Source of the DNA: JACDCA01 sp963810305
GTDB lineage: Bacteria; Acidobacteriota; Vicinamibacteria; Vicinamibacterales; 2-12-FULL-66-21
Length of the DNA stretch: 64,000 bases
Reading direction: 5' to 3'
NCBI GenBank assembly: GCA_963810305.1
Contig: CAWEMY010000006.1
Coordinates: 1-64,000 of the forward strand
Positions 50,493 to 59,131 of this stretch are shown one piece after another (within the stretch, counting starts at the first letter, position 1; every line of letters starts with the position of its first letter). Below the pieces are notes generated by a model. It saw only the letters and a program-made list of their open reading frames with translations. It was not told the origin of the DNA and made no database searches. Both the position numbers and the translations under genes were made by a program.

Positions 50493-51286
50493 ATTTGAGT
50501 CCAGCTCGCCTTGAATGCTTCCCACTCTCCGACCAGGCCGGCAATCACCATATTCGGTTCCTTGCCGCCGATGCGCGCCGCGCGGTCGGGAATGATCCCC
50601 TGAATCACCAGCCGATCGAGGTCGCCGCGCAGTGCCACGCCGCGGTCGCGGCCGAGGATCGAACGCACCCAGCTGGCCATCGCGGTGTTCCACGCCCCTT
50701 CAATGTCGCCGCTGCTGCGCGCCGCGGCTGCGAGCCAGTAATTGGCGGGGGCTGATCCGGTCTCGCGGAGGATTTCGGACTCCATGCGATTGGTGATTCG
50801 CGCGTAGATCGGGCCGCGCTCGCCAATCGGGCGCGACTGCGCGTGGCGGTCGAGCGCCGAGGCCCACCAGTCGAGCGCACGATCGTGTGCCACCGGTCCA
50901 AGCGCGGTCGAAGGTACGATCATTGGCTCGATCACCTCCGCTGCCGCAGCGAAACGGTCTTCGAGAAACAGCCCCTGGCCCACACCGAGCATCAGTTCCA
51001 CGCGTTCGATGACGTCGAGCTGATCGGCGTTGACGGATCGCAGCGCCTCACGCGCCTGAGCGAAGTGTTCCTGCGACGCAGTCTCACGAAAGAGCTCCAG
51101 CAGCGCGCGTCCGAGCACGACTCGGGCGCTGTTGGACGTGCGGGGAGTGGCCAGCGCCGTTCGGGCCGCACGCTCCGCAGCTTCGTACTTGCCCTCGTTG
51201 TAGAGACGACGCGCGTCGTTCAGTGTGTCCTGTGCGGCGAGGGGTGCTGCCACCAACAATCCGACCGTCAGAAGAGCCGCCAACAT
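50483..51286 (-). CDS. Exported helical-repeat protein
   Basis: About 267 residues with signal peptide (MLAALLTVGLLVAAPLAAQ). The mature part is predicted helical, with TPR-like phrases (ARRLYNEGKYEAAERAARTAL, AYFQLGLGRALLELFR-like VLGRALLELFRE, RALDWWASALDRHA). No enzyme motif. A longer start is possible but lacks signal-peptide geometry. The stop is in the octamer repeat. Convergent with polA and divergent from pcnB. Confidence 0.7.
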   Translation of the reverse strand: MLAALLTVGLLVAAPLAAQDTLNDARRLYNEGKYEAAERAARTALATPRTSNSARVVLGRALLELFRETASQEHFAQAREALRSVNADQLDVIERVELMLGVGQGLFLEDRFAAAAEVIEPMIVPSTALGPVAHDRALDWWASALDRHAQSRPIGERGPIYARITNRMESEILRETGSAPANYWLAAAARSSGDIEGAWNTAMASWVRSILGRDRGVALRGDLDRLVIQGIIPDRAARIGGKEPNMVIAGLVGEWEAFKASWTQINP

Positions 51287-51374
51287 ACGCACCCGGGGGA
51301 TGGTAGCACAGCGGACTTCGGCCATTAACTCACTGGTACAGTGACACTTACATCGTCCGGGCGAGGGGCTGGGC

Positions 51375-51380
51375 TATAAT
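51375..51380 (+). promoter_or_regulatory. -10 box close to the pcnB start
   Basis: Consensus TATAAT eight bases before ATG 51389, no Shine-Dalgarno in the gap. Confidence 0.6.
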
Positions 51381-51388
51381 TCGGCCAG

Positions 51389-52729
51389 ATGGTGGAGCCG
51401 GTCGTCATTCCGCGGTCCGACCACGCGATCTCGCGGCGTGACATCGACCCTGACGCACTCAAGGTCCTCTACCGGCTGCACGAGCATCACTACGTCGCCT
51501 ACCTGGTTGGTGGGAGCGTCCGCGATCTCCTCCTCGACCGCCGTCCCAAGGACTTCGACATCGGGACGTCCGCACATCCGCACCAGATCAAGAAACTGTT
51601 TCGCAACTGCTGGATCATCGGGCGGCGCTTCCGCCTCGCCCACGTCAAGTTCGGCACCAAGACGATCGAGGTGGCGACATTTCGCCGGCATGTGGATGCA
51701 CTCGAGGTGACGCCCGAAGCGGAAGCCGCGACCGTGACGGCGCGTGACACGGTGGGCCCCGGCGAGCCGCTACCCGCCGAGGAAATGGAGGAAGCGCGCC
51801 GGCCTCGTCGCCGCGCCGAGGATCACCTCATCCACCGGGATAACACCTACGGCACTCCCGAGGAAGACGCGTTTCGGCGGGACTTCACGGTCAACGCGCT
51901 CTTCTATGACATCGGGACCTACTCGATCATCGACTACACCGGCGGCCTCCGCGATCTCGAGGCGCGCGTCATTCGCTGCATTGGTGAACCGGAGGTACGG
52001 TTTCTCGAAGATCCGGTCCGCATGCTGCGCGCGGTCGTGCTCGCGGCACGGCTCGAGTTCACGATCGACGAACCCGTCCTCGACGCCATCGCGCAGCACA
52101 AACACGAAATCGCACGGAGCGCGGTGCCGCGGCTCCTCGAGGAGTACTACAAGATCCTTCGGTCCGGGCATGCCGCCGTTGCCTTCAAGCAGCTCGCCCG
52201 CACCGGCCTTCTCAAGGAGATCACGCCGGAACTTGCCGATGCCCCGGCGGCTTTCTGGCGCGCAGTGACGGCGATCGATCGTTATCGCGCGCGTTTCGAC
52301 TCGTCGCCGGACGCGCTGACCAATACCGTGCTCGCCGGCACACTGCTGCACCCGCTCGGCCTCATCGGACCGCCACAACGATTTCATGCGGACGGGACGG
52401 AGCGGCGGATCGAGCTCGGGCTGCTGCCGATCGCCCGTCGCGACGTTGAACGACTCCAGCAGATGTTCAGCATCATTCCGCGATTGATGGACGTCCAGGC
52501 CCCGATGCGCGGCCAGCGCGGTCTGCTGCATCGATCGTCGCTGCCGGAGGCGTTGACCTGGCTCGACATCCACAGTGATCGCCCGGATGTCGTCGAGCAC
52601 TGGCGACACCTCCTCGTGCACCGTGCGGAGCATCACCCGGCGCAGACTGCGACGCCGGAACCGGCGGGCGGTCCATATGTCGCCAGGAGACGCCGGCGGC
52701 GGCGGCGAGCGCCGCGGGGATTTCAATAG
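51389..52729 (+). CDS. pcnB: Poly(A) polymerase / CCA-adding-enzyme family protein
   Basis: A 446-residue class II nucleotidyltransferase. The catalytic head has VGGSVRDLLLDRRPKDFDIGTSA, with DxD, then FRLAHVKFGTKTIEVATFRR and RRDFTVNALFYDIGTYSI, DLEARVIRCIG and RFLEDPVRMLRAV. The body is helical and the tail is Arg-rich (RRRRRRRAPRG), typical of PcnB. It either polyadenylates RNA 3' ends or, less likely, adds CCA. A consensus -10 box lies eight bases before the ATG. Confidence 0.9.
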   Translation: MVEPVVIPRSDHAISRRDIDPDALKVLYRLHEHHYVAYLVGGSVRDLLLDRRPKDFDIGTSAHPHQIKKLFRNCWIIGRRFRLAHVKFGTKTIEVATFRRHVDALEVTPEAEAATVTARDTVGPGEPLPAEEMEEARRPRRRAEDHLIHRDNTYGTPEEDAFRRDFTVNALFYDIGTYSIIDYTGGLRDLEARVIRCIGEPEVRFLEDPVRMLRAVVLAARLEFTIDEPVLDAIAQHKHEIARSAVPRLLEEYYKILRSGHAAVAFKQLARTGLLKEITPELADAPAAFWRAVTAIDRYRARFDSSPDALTNTVLAGTLLHPLGLIGPPQRFHADGTERRIELGLLPIARRDVERLQQMFSIIPRLMDVQAPMRGQRGLLHRSSLPEALTWLDIHSDRPDVVEHWRHLLVHRAEHHPAQTATPEPAGGPYVARRRRRRRRAPRGFQ

Positions 52730-52770
52730 CGCGTCAGCAACAGGAGCGCTGCGGCGATATCCATTCCTGC

Positions 52771-52798
52771 CCTGAGCGAGCGTCAGCGAGTCGAAGGG
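52771..52798. repeat. CCTGAGCGAG...TCGAAGGG dispersed repeat
   Basis: CCTGAGCGAGCGTCAGCGAG then TCGAAGGG, the widespread CCCTTCGAC/CTGAGCG dispersed repeat, between convergent pcnB and the response regulator. Confidence 0.55.
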
Positions 52799-52801
52799 TC
52801 T

Positions 52802-53515
52802 TCAGCCGTCTGGATTGGCGACGAATCGATACCCCACGCCGCGGACCGTCAGCAGGTGGCGCGGTTTCGCAGGTTCCCTTTCAATATAGCGCCGGAGCCT
52901 GACGACAAAGTTATCGATCGGGCGGGTGTCGGTGTCTTCCTGAACACCCCAGACGTCCTCGAGCATCGACTTCCGTGACACCGCCTTGCCTTCGTGCCGG
53001 ACCAGATACCTGAGCAGGTTGGCCTCCATCAGTGTCAAAGGGAAGATGCGGCCGTCGACGTGAAGCTCCAGGGTATCGAAATCGATCGTCCTGCCGGCAA
53101 AGGTAAACTGCTCCGCCGCACGAGCCGTCCAGGCACTTCGTCGCAGGAGACTCCTGACCCGCGCAATCAGGATTGCCAGCTCCGTTGGTTTCGGCAGGTA
53201 ATCGTCGGCGCCGGCCGCGAATCCTTTGAGCACATCGCCGGGACGGCCGAGCGCGGTCAGAATCAGCACCGGCACGAACTGCTTGGCGGCGCGCAGGTCC
53301 GACACGACGCCGAAGCCGTCCTTCCCGGGGAGCATGACATCCAGCACGACGAGGTCGTATTCATTCCGCTCGGTGCCAAGAAGACGGTCGATCGCAGCCT
53401 CTCCGGTTTCGACGACGTCGGTCGAGTACCCCTCTGCCTCGAGGTTGAAGCGAAGGCCCTCGGCAAGATGCTTCTCGTCCTCGACGACGAGAACTTTCGG
53501 CGGTGTATTCGCCAT
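52802..53515 (-). CDS. OmpR-family response regulator
   Basis: 237 residues. Receiver domain with VEDEKHLAEG, the phospho-acceptor Asp in LVVLDVMLPGKDGFGV and the TALGRPGD loop; C-terminal winged helix (LTLMEANLLRYLVRHEGKAVSRKSMLEDVWG, TRPIDNFVVRLRRYIE). It follows the kinase gene on the same strand. Target genes unknown. Confidence 0.95.
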   Translation of the reverse strand: MANTPPKVLVVEDEKHLAEGLRFNLEAEGYSTDVVETGEAAIDRLLGTERNEYDLVVLDVMLPGKDGFGVVSDLRAAKQFVPVLILTALGRPGDVLKGFAAGADDYLPKPTELAILIARVRSLLRRSAWTARAAEQFTFAGRTIDFDTLELHVDGRIFPLTLMEANLLRYLVRHEGKAVSRKSMLEDVWGVQEDTDTRPIDNFVVRLRRYIEREPAKPRHLLTVRGVGYRFVANPDG

Positions 53516-54417
53516 ACTGGTTCGGGCGCGCGGGGCAGGAGGATGGTGAACGTGCTCCCCCTGCCGGATCCTTCACTCTCCGCGTAAGCCTTGCCGCCAT
53601 GTCGTTTCGCCACGGAGCGGACGATAAACAGACCGAGGCCGCTTCCCTTGGCGCGAACCGACATGCCGTGGATCCGGTAGAAGCGCCGGAAGACACGTTT
53701 CAGCTCGTGAGGCGAGATGCCGGCGCCGCGATCCTTCACTTTCAGTGCGTAGCGGGAACGATCGGCAGTTTCCTCAACCGAGATCGTGACGCGCGGATCT
53801 GTCGCGGAGTACTTGACGGCGTTGTCGATCAGGTTCCAGACAGCCGCCTTCAGTTCGTCGGCGTCGCCGATAACGACCGCCGGTCCGCCCGTCCTCTCTT
53901 CATACGACAGCGCATCGTCGCCGAGATGAAAACGGGCGCGGGCCAGCGCAATGCATTCCCTCGAGATCTCGGTGAGGTCGACCCGAAGCTGGGCGATGCG
54001 CCTGAAGTGCGACTGCGTGCTGCCGGCTCTCAGGACCTGTTCGATGGTGTGCAGCAGCCGGTCGCTGTCTTCGAGCATCGCCTGGTAGAACTCCCGTCGC
54101 TTCGGCTCGTCCAGCTCGCGCGTCAGCAGTGTCTGCAGGTAGAGGCGGATCGAGGCGACTGGTGTCTTGAGCTCGTGAGTGACGGCGTTGATGAAAGAGT
54201 CGTGCTGCTCGTTGCGCCGGATCTCGCGGACGAGAAAGATGGTGTTGAGCACCATCCCGGCAATGATGACGAGAAAGAAGATGAGGCCGAAGACCACCAG
54301 GACGCCGCTGCGCCAGCTGATGACCACCCAGCCGACGTTCAATGCGACGGCGATGGCGACCAGGCAGATGCCGAACGCGGTGAAGAAGATGACGGAGCGG
54401 CGGCGCCCGCTGATCAT
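53263..54417 (-). CDS. Sensor histidine kinase, frame runs into the regulator gene
   Basis: Membrane-anchored kinase from ATG 54417 (MISGRRRSVIFFTAFGICL). Two N-terminal helices, HisKA with phospho-His in VTHELKTPVASIRL, and HATPase with NLIDNAVKYSA, DRGAGIS and GSGLGLFIVRS. Kinase homology ends near LLPRAPEP (about 53530). The frame then stays open 250 bases into the response-regulator gene, and no frame has an early stop, so the true end is uncertain: a long overlap, a kinase-regulator fusion, or a sequencing error. Confidence 0.82.
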   Translation of the reverse strand: MISGRRRSVIFFTAFGICLVAIAVALNVGWVVISWRSGVLVVFGLIFFLVIIAGMVLNTIFLVREIRRNEQHDSFINAVTHELKTPVASIRLYLQTLLTRELDEPKRREFYQAMLEDSDRLLHTIEQVLRAGSTQSHFRRIAQLRVDLTEISRECIALARARFHLGDDALSYEERTGGPAVVIGDADELKAAVWNLIDNAVKYSATDPRVTISVEETADRSRYALKVKDRGAGISPHELKRVFRRFYRIHGMSVRAKGSGLGLFIVRSVAKRHGGKAYAESEGSGRGSTFTILLPRAPEPVWRIHRRKFSSSRTRSILPRAFASTSRQRGTRPTSSKPERLRSTVFLAPSGMNTTSSCWMSCSPGRTASASCRTCAPPSSSCRC

Positions 54418-54426
54418 GACCTTCGA

Positions 54427-54436
54427 AGAATACAAG
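54427..54436. promoter_or_regulatory. Overlapping divergent -10 boxes of the kinase and acyltransferase genes
   Basis: Minus-strand TATTCT (54432-54427), nine bases before ATG 54417, and plus-strand TACAAG (54431-54436), eight bases before GTG 54445, share the TA at 54431-54432. The geometry matches that upstream of polA. Confidence 0.5.
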
Positions 54437-54444
54437 AGTAGGAC

Positions 54445-55665
54445 GTGATCCGCCGACCGGCAACCGCGACTCGGCTGCAGGCGGTCGACATCCTGCGCGG
54501 TTTGACCATCCTGTGGATTGCGGCCTTTCACTTTTACGTCGACACGCGCGGCGCCGCCGGGGACCTGAGCCTGCCGCTCTTTCGGGAGGCGTACGCGCGC
54601 GGTGACCTGGCCGCGCTGGTGGATCTGGCGGCTCGCACGCTGGTCGCGCTTCCCTCCTACCGTCTCGACGTGCTGCTGTTCATCACCGGGCTGGTGCTCT
54701 CTTTCTCGAGGCAACCCGGCGTTCTCGCGTTCTGGAAGCAGCGCGCCCGTGCCGTGATGCCGAACTACTGGCTGGGAAGCCTTGCGGCGGTGGCTCTCCT
54801 GGTCATTTTCGCGTTTGTACGCGCGTCAGTGAAAGGAACACCCGTCGAGGCGGAGATCAGCGACGGCACGTTGCTCGCGCGCGGGCCCTATCACTTCGCC
54901 TGGAGTGACATCGCCCTTTCTCTATCTGTCGCCGGACGGATGTCGAGCCAGAACGCGATGCAGGTAATGGCCCCGTCGCTGTGGTACGTCCTGCTGGTGA
55001 TGCAGTTGTACCTGATGTTTCCCGCGCTGAAATGGCTGCTCGCCCGTCTCGGCCCGTGGGTTTTTCTCGCAGCCTGCACCGTCGTGATGTACGCGCTCCG
55101 CAGTCATGTGATCGCCGGCAACACGCTGCCGGGCTTCGACATCAACAGCACGCTGCTCTATTGCGTCCCGGCCCGGCTGGTTGCGCCCGCGCTGGGGATG
55201 GTGGCCGCTCTCTACATTGACTGGCTGGACGTGCGGCCGTCTCGCCGGGTGGCCGCACTCCTGGCGGCGCCGGCATTGGCCGTCGTGATCTGGAGCATCT
55301 GGTTCGGAAGGCCTGCCCGGGAGCCGAGTGCGTGGGGCGCGACGGCACCGCTGCTCGCAGGTGTGCCCGCACTGTGGTTTCTGTCAGCGAGCGTGTCGCA
55401 TCTCGAGCGCACGGCAGCGGTACTGACCTGGGTCGGCGCCCGATCAATGTCGCTGCTGGTGGTTCAGGACTTTCTGAGGCTGATGACGGGGACGGGTATT
55501 GCGCTGTTCGGCCGGCCGGACGACATCACGTGGTACGCGATGCCGGTGTATCTCGCCGCTGCTGTCGCGCTGACACCGCTCTGGCACCGTGTACCAGAGT
55601 CGGTGTCATCATGGATCTTCAGGCGGCGCGCTGTTCCGGCAGCTGACGGATCTTCGCCACCTTGA
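54445..55665 (+). CDS. Acyltransferase-3 / OafA-like membrane protein
   Basis: A 406-residue polytopic protein. The N-terminal AVDILRGLTILWIAAFHFYVDTR is the classic acyltransferase-3 opening with the membrane His. About ten helices follow (LDVLLFITGLVLSFSR, VMAPSLWYVLLVMQLYLMFPAL). These enzymes O-acetylate or acylate cell-surface polysaccharide, peptidoglycan or lipid. GTG start. The 3' end overlaps the convergent desaturase gene by 47 bases. Confidence 0.82.
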   Translation: MIRRPATATRLQAVDILRGLTILWIAAFHFYVDTRGAAGDLSLPLFREAYARGDLAALVDLAARTLVALPSYRLDVLLFITGLVLSFSRQPGVLAFWKQRARAVMPNYWLGSLAAVALLVIFAFVRASVKGTPVEAEISDGTLLARGPYHFAWSDIALSLSVAGRMSSQNAMQVMAPSLWYVLLVMQLYLMFPALKWLLARLGPWVFLAACTVVMYALRSHVIAGNTLPGFDINSTLLYCVPARLVAPALGMVAALYIDWLDVRPSRRVAALLAAPALAVVIWSIWFGRPAREPSAWGATAPLLAGVPALWFLSASVSHLERTAAVLTWVGARSMSLLVVQDFLRLMTGTGIALFGRPDDITWYAMPVYLAAAVALTPLWHRVPESVSSWIFRRRAVPAADGSSPP

Positions 55666-56488
55666 GGTCACGAACGATACCGACTGCGTTGAGCAGCTTC
55701 AGCGTGATCCAGGAGACGTCGAACTCGTACCACGCGAGGCCGTGACGGGCGGATACAGGATGCGCGTGGTGGTTGTTGTGCCAGCCCTCACCGAACGTGA
55801 GCAGCGCCACCCACCAGCTGTTGCGCGAGTCGTCACGGGTTGCAAACCGGCGCGTGCCCCACATGTGCGTGGCCGAATTCACCAGCCAGGTTGCGTGCAG
55901 TCCGAAGACGATCCGCAGGAAGATGCCCCAACCCACCATCGACCATCCGCCGACCGCAAGCAGCACGAGGCCGACAACGACGACGGTCATGAAGTGGTAC
56001 GTGTTCAGCCACCGGTAGAACGGATCGGCGGAAAGATCCGGCGCGTACTTCGACATCACGGCGGTGTTGTTGTGGTTTGAATCGCCGAACAGGATCCATC
56101 CGGCGTGCGCCCAGAATCCGCCGTCGTGCGGCGTATGCGGATCTCCCTCGTGATCCGAGTGCTTGTGGTGCACGCGATGCGTCGCCACCCAGAAGATCGG
56201 GCCTCCCTCGAGCGTCAGCGTGCCGCAGACCGCGAGGAAGTACTCGAATGCTTTAGACGTCTTGTACCCGCGGTGCGTGTGCAGGCGGTGGTATCCAAGG
56301 CTGATGCCGAAGCCCACAGCGATCCAGTGCAGGGCAAGGGCGACCAGGAAGTTGGTCCACGAGAAATAAAACAGCGCGGCAACCGCGAACACGTGAAAGA
56401 GCAGCATCACGATCGCCGTGATGTAGTTCATCGTGGTCAGGTTGTAGGGAAGACGTTTCGACGTGAATGACGTGGCGGCGGTGGACAA
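55619..56488 (-). CDS. Fatty acid desaturase (acyl-CoA delta-9 type)
   Basis: 289 residues, membrane di-iron desaturase. The three histidine boxes are present: HRLHTHRG, HRVHHKHSD and WHNNHHAHP, with helices IVMLLFHVFAVAALFYF and VLLAVGGWSMVGWGIFLRIV. It introduces a cis double bond in long-chain fatty acyl chains and so adjusts membrane fluidity. It overlaps the convergent acyltransferase by 47 bases. Confidence 0.93.
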   Translation of the reverse strand: MSTAATSFTSKRLPYNLTTMNYITAIVMLLFHVFAVAALFYFSWTNFLVALALHWIAVGFGISLGYHRLHTHRGYKTSKAFEYFLAVCGTLTLEGGPIFWVATHRVHHKHSDHEGDPHTPHDGGFWAHAGWILFGDSNHNNTAVMSKYAPDLSADPFYRWLNTYHFMTVVVVGLVLLAVGGWSMVGWGIFLRIVFGLHATWLVNSATHMWGTRRFATRDDSRNSWWVALLTFGEGWHNNHHAHPVSARHGLAWYEFDVSWITLKLLNAVGIVRDLKVAKIRQLPEQRAA

Positions 56489-56605
56489 GACGGCTCCTCG
56501 ATATCTGAATAGGAGCCATCAAAGTAGCAGGTCGAGCTGCGCCGGTTTGTAACACTTCTGTACGCGCGGGCCAGCGTCGTAACATACGGCGGTGTAAAGG
56601 CTTAA

Positions 56606-57692
56606 TTAACCGTTCTTCGCCGCGAAATCACCCATGAACTGGACCAGGGCGTCGACGCCCGCCTCCGGGAACGCGTTGTAGATCGACGCCCGGATGCCGC
56701 CGACCGATCGATGGCCTTTCAGACCATCGAGGCCGGCCGCCGTAGCCTCTTTCGCAAACTTCTTCTCGAGTTCTTCACTCGGCAGCCGGAACGTCACGTT
56801 CATCGTGGAACGGCTGTCAGCTGCCGCATGCCCCTTGTAGAAGTCACCGCGGTCGATCTCAGCGTAGATCTTGCCCGCCTTCCGCTGATTCGCTTTGGCC
56901 ATCGTCGCCAGGCCGCCCTGCTTCAGCAACCAGCGAAGCACCAGCCGCATGACGTAGATCGCGAACACCGGCGGCGTGTTGTACAGGGACTTGTTCTCCG
57001 CATGCACCGGGTACTGGAGCATGGTCGGGATCGATGACGGCGTCCGCTGCAGCATGTCGTCGCGGATGATGACCAGCGTGAGACCGGCGGGGGCGAGGTT
57101 CTTCTGCGCACCCGCATAGATCAGCGCGAACCGGGGGACGTCGATCGGCTCGCTGAAAATGTCGGAGGAGGCGTCGGCGATCAAGGGAACGTTCCCCGTG
57201 TCTGGCCGATAGTGGAACTGTGTACCGAAGATGGTGTTGTTGGTCGTGTAATGGACGTAGGCGGCAGACGGATCGAGTGTCAATTCGTTCTGCTTCGGGA
57301 CCCGCTTGAAATTCTCGGCCTCGGTGGAACCGGCGATCTTCACGCCCCCGACGCGTTTCGCTTCCTTCACCGCCTTCTGCGCCCAGACGCCCGAGACGAT
57401 GTAGTCGGCCGAGCCGTCCTTCGGCAGCAGGTTCATCGGCACCATGGAAAACTGCAGGCTCGCCCCTCCCTGAAGGAAGAGCACCCGATGGCTGTCGGGA
57501 ATGCCTCCCAGCTGGCGCAGGTCCGCTTCGCATCCCTCGATGATCTCGTCGAACGGCTTCGAGCGATGGCTGATCTCGAGGACGGACATGCCGACATCCG
57601 GCAGCGACGAGCAGATTCTCCTGCGCTTCGCGGAGGACTTCCTCGGGAAGGACCGCGGGACCGGCTGAAAAATTGAAGATACGATGCGTCAC
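56606..57692 (-). CDS. serC: Phosphoserine aminotransferase, one frameshift
   Basis: Class V PLP aminotransferase converting 3-phosphohydroxypyruvate to phosphoserine. Starts GTG 57692 (THRIFNFSAGPAVLPEEVL), and the frame breaks near 57610, resuming SLPDVGMSVLEISHRSKPFDEII. The PLP-lysine motif AGAQKNLAPAGLTLVI and the C-terminal GHRSVGGIRASIYNAFPEAGV are present. The start overlaps the serA stop as GTGA, so serA and serC are coupled. About 360 residues. Confidence 0.93.
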
Positions 57693-58936
57693 AGTTTCAC
57701 CACCTGCAGATCCAGCACGTGCTGATTCTTTTTGACCTTGCCGCACACCTGTTCCGACGGCGGGCCATCGAGATTGATGCGGGCAACAGCCGCCTCGGCT
57801 CCCTCGAACACGATGTTCTCTGTCTCCTGCACGTTGAGATTCGCCTCACGCAGCTCGTCGAAGACGTGCGCGAGCACTCCCGGACGATCGTGATGGCGGA
57901 CAACGAGCATGTGAGTCGCGGGCGTCCGTTTGGCGAGATTCACCACGTTCGGCACCCGTCCTGTCTCCTTGTAGCTGCTGACGATGCGGACGGTCTCCGC
58001 TGCGATCGCCTCCTGTGCCTGGTCCGTGGACGCGCCGATGTGGTGGGTCCCGTACACACCTGGAAGCGCCAGGAGATCGTCCTGGAAATCTCCGGTCGCG
58101 GCGGCTGGCTCGTTGGCGAAGACATCGAGCCCGACTCGCAGCTTTTTCTGCTGAACGGCAGCCGCCAGTGCGGCATGGTCCACGACTTCGCCCCGCGAGG
58201 TATTGACGAACATGGCACCGGGCTTCATCCGTGCCAGTAAGTCTGCATTGATCAGGTTTCGAGTGTCCGCACCAAGTGCGAGATGGACACTGAGAATGTC
58301 GGCGCGCTCTGCAACGTCACCCGGTGTCGCTGCGAGGTCGATTCTGGTGGCGCGCATCGCCTGCTCGAGACCGAGCTCCCGCGCCTCGTCCTCGCTGATC
58401 GGCCGCTGCTCTCCGTTGAATCGCCGGCTCCACAGCACGACCTTGAGGCCGAAACCCGCGGCGCGGCGAATCATCTCCTGCGCGATGCTGCCGGCGCCGA
58501 GCAGACCGAGCGTCTTGCCGTAAAGCCCCTGCGCCTTCGAGTAGTCCTTCTTGTTCCACTTACCCGCACGGAGCTCGGCAACGTTGTCCGGCACGCGACG
58601 ATCGAGCGAGAGGATCAGCGCGAAGGCCAGTTCGGCAACCGCGATTGCGTTCTTGCCGGGACAGTTGGATACGTAAATGCCGCGTTTTGAGGCGCCGGCC
58701 ACATCGATCGTGTTGTAGCCGGCACCGGCACGCACGATCAGCGAGAGCCGTCCCGCGTCCAGCATCGGCGACGTGACCTTTGTCGAACGCACGACGAGGA
58801 CGTCTGCTCCAGAGGCTTTGATCGCCTCCGCCAATCCATCGTCCTTGAGGTCGGGCTCGTACACGACCTCGCAGCCGGCGTCCTCGAGCCCCTGAATGCC
58901 GCTCTGTTCGAACTTGTCTGCTACCAGTACTTTCAT
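57689..58936 (-). CDS. serA: D-3-phosphoglycerate dehydrogenase
   Basis: First step of serine biosynthesis. 415 residues: substrate domain (VLVVRSTKVTSPMLDAG), Rossmann motif GLLGAGSIAQEMIRRAA, VNTSRGEVVDHAAL, catalytic GTHHIGASTDQAQEAI, and a C-terminal ACT domain (MLVVRHHDRPGVLAHVFDELREANLNV) that usually binds serine for feedback. Length is intermediate, so it lacks the extra intervening domain of long PGDHs. Coupled to serC by GTGA. Confidence 0.96.
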   Translation of the reverse strand: MKVLVADKFEQSGIQGLEDAGCEVVYEPDLKDDGLAEAIKASGADVLVVRSTKVTSPMLDAGRLSLIVRAGAGYNTIDVAGASKRGIYVSNCPGKNAIAVAELAFALILSLDRRVPDNVAELRAGKWNKKDYSKAQGLYGKTLGLLGAGSIAQEMIRRAAGFGLKVVLWSRRFNGEQRPISEDEARELGLEQAMRATRIDLAATPGDVAERADILSVHLALGADTRNLINADLLARMKPGAMFVNTSRGEVVDHAALAAAVQQKKLRVGLDVFANEPAAATGDFQDDLLALPGVYGTHHIGASTDQAQEAIAAETVRIVSSYKETGRVPNVVNLAKRTPATHMLVVRHHDRPGVLAHVFDELREANLNVQETENIVFEGAEAAVARINLDGPPSEQVCGKVKKNQHVLDLQVVKL

Positions 58937-58950
58937 TTCGTAACCATCAG

Positions 58951-59120
58951 CGTAGTCCAGCCCTTCCGCCTTCGCGCGAAGCGCTTCGGCGAGACTCGCC
59001 GTAGCCTTGGCGGAGGCTAGGGCTCATCGTCAGGGCGTCCAGCCCTTTGGGGCTGCCCCTGGAACGTAGTCCAGCCCTTAGGGCTGTATCACCGTCAGGG
59101 CGTCCAGCCCTTCAGGGCTG
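58951..59120 (+). repeat. Cluster of four GTAG/TCCAGCCC REPs, one carrying a nested insert
   Basis: REP parts at 58951-58965 plus 59019-59024 (interrupted by 53 bp), 59039-59055, 59065-59086 and 59101-59120. All share CCAGCCC...GGGCTG; some have the GTAG head, others begin GCGTCC. The insert at 58966-59018 has CCGCC/GGCGG ends and the GCCTTCGCGCGAAGCGC hairpin. Confidence 0.8.
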
Positions 59121-59131
59121 TCCATGGAACG

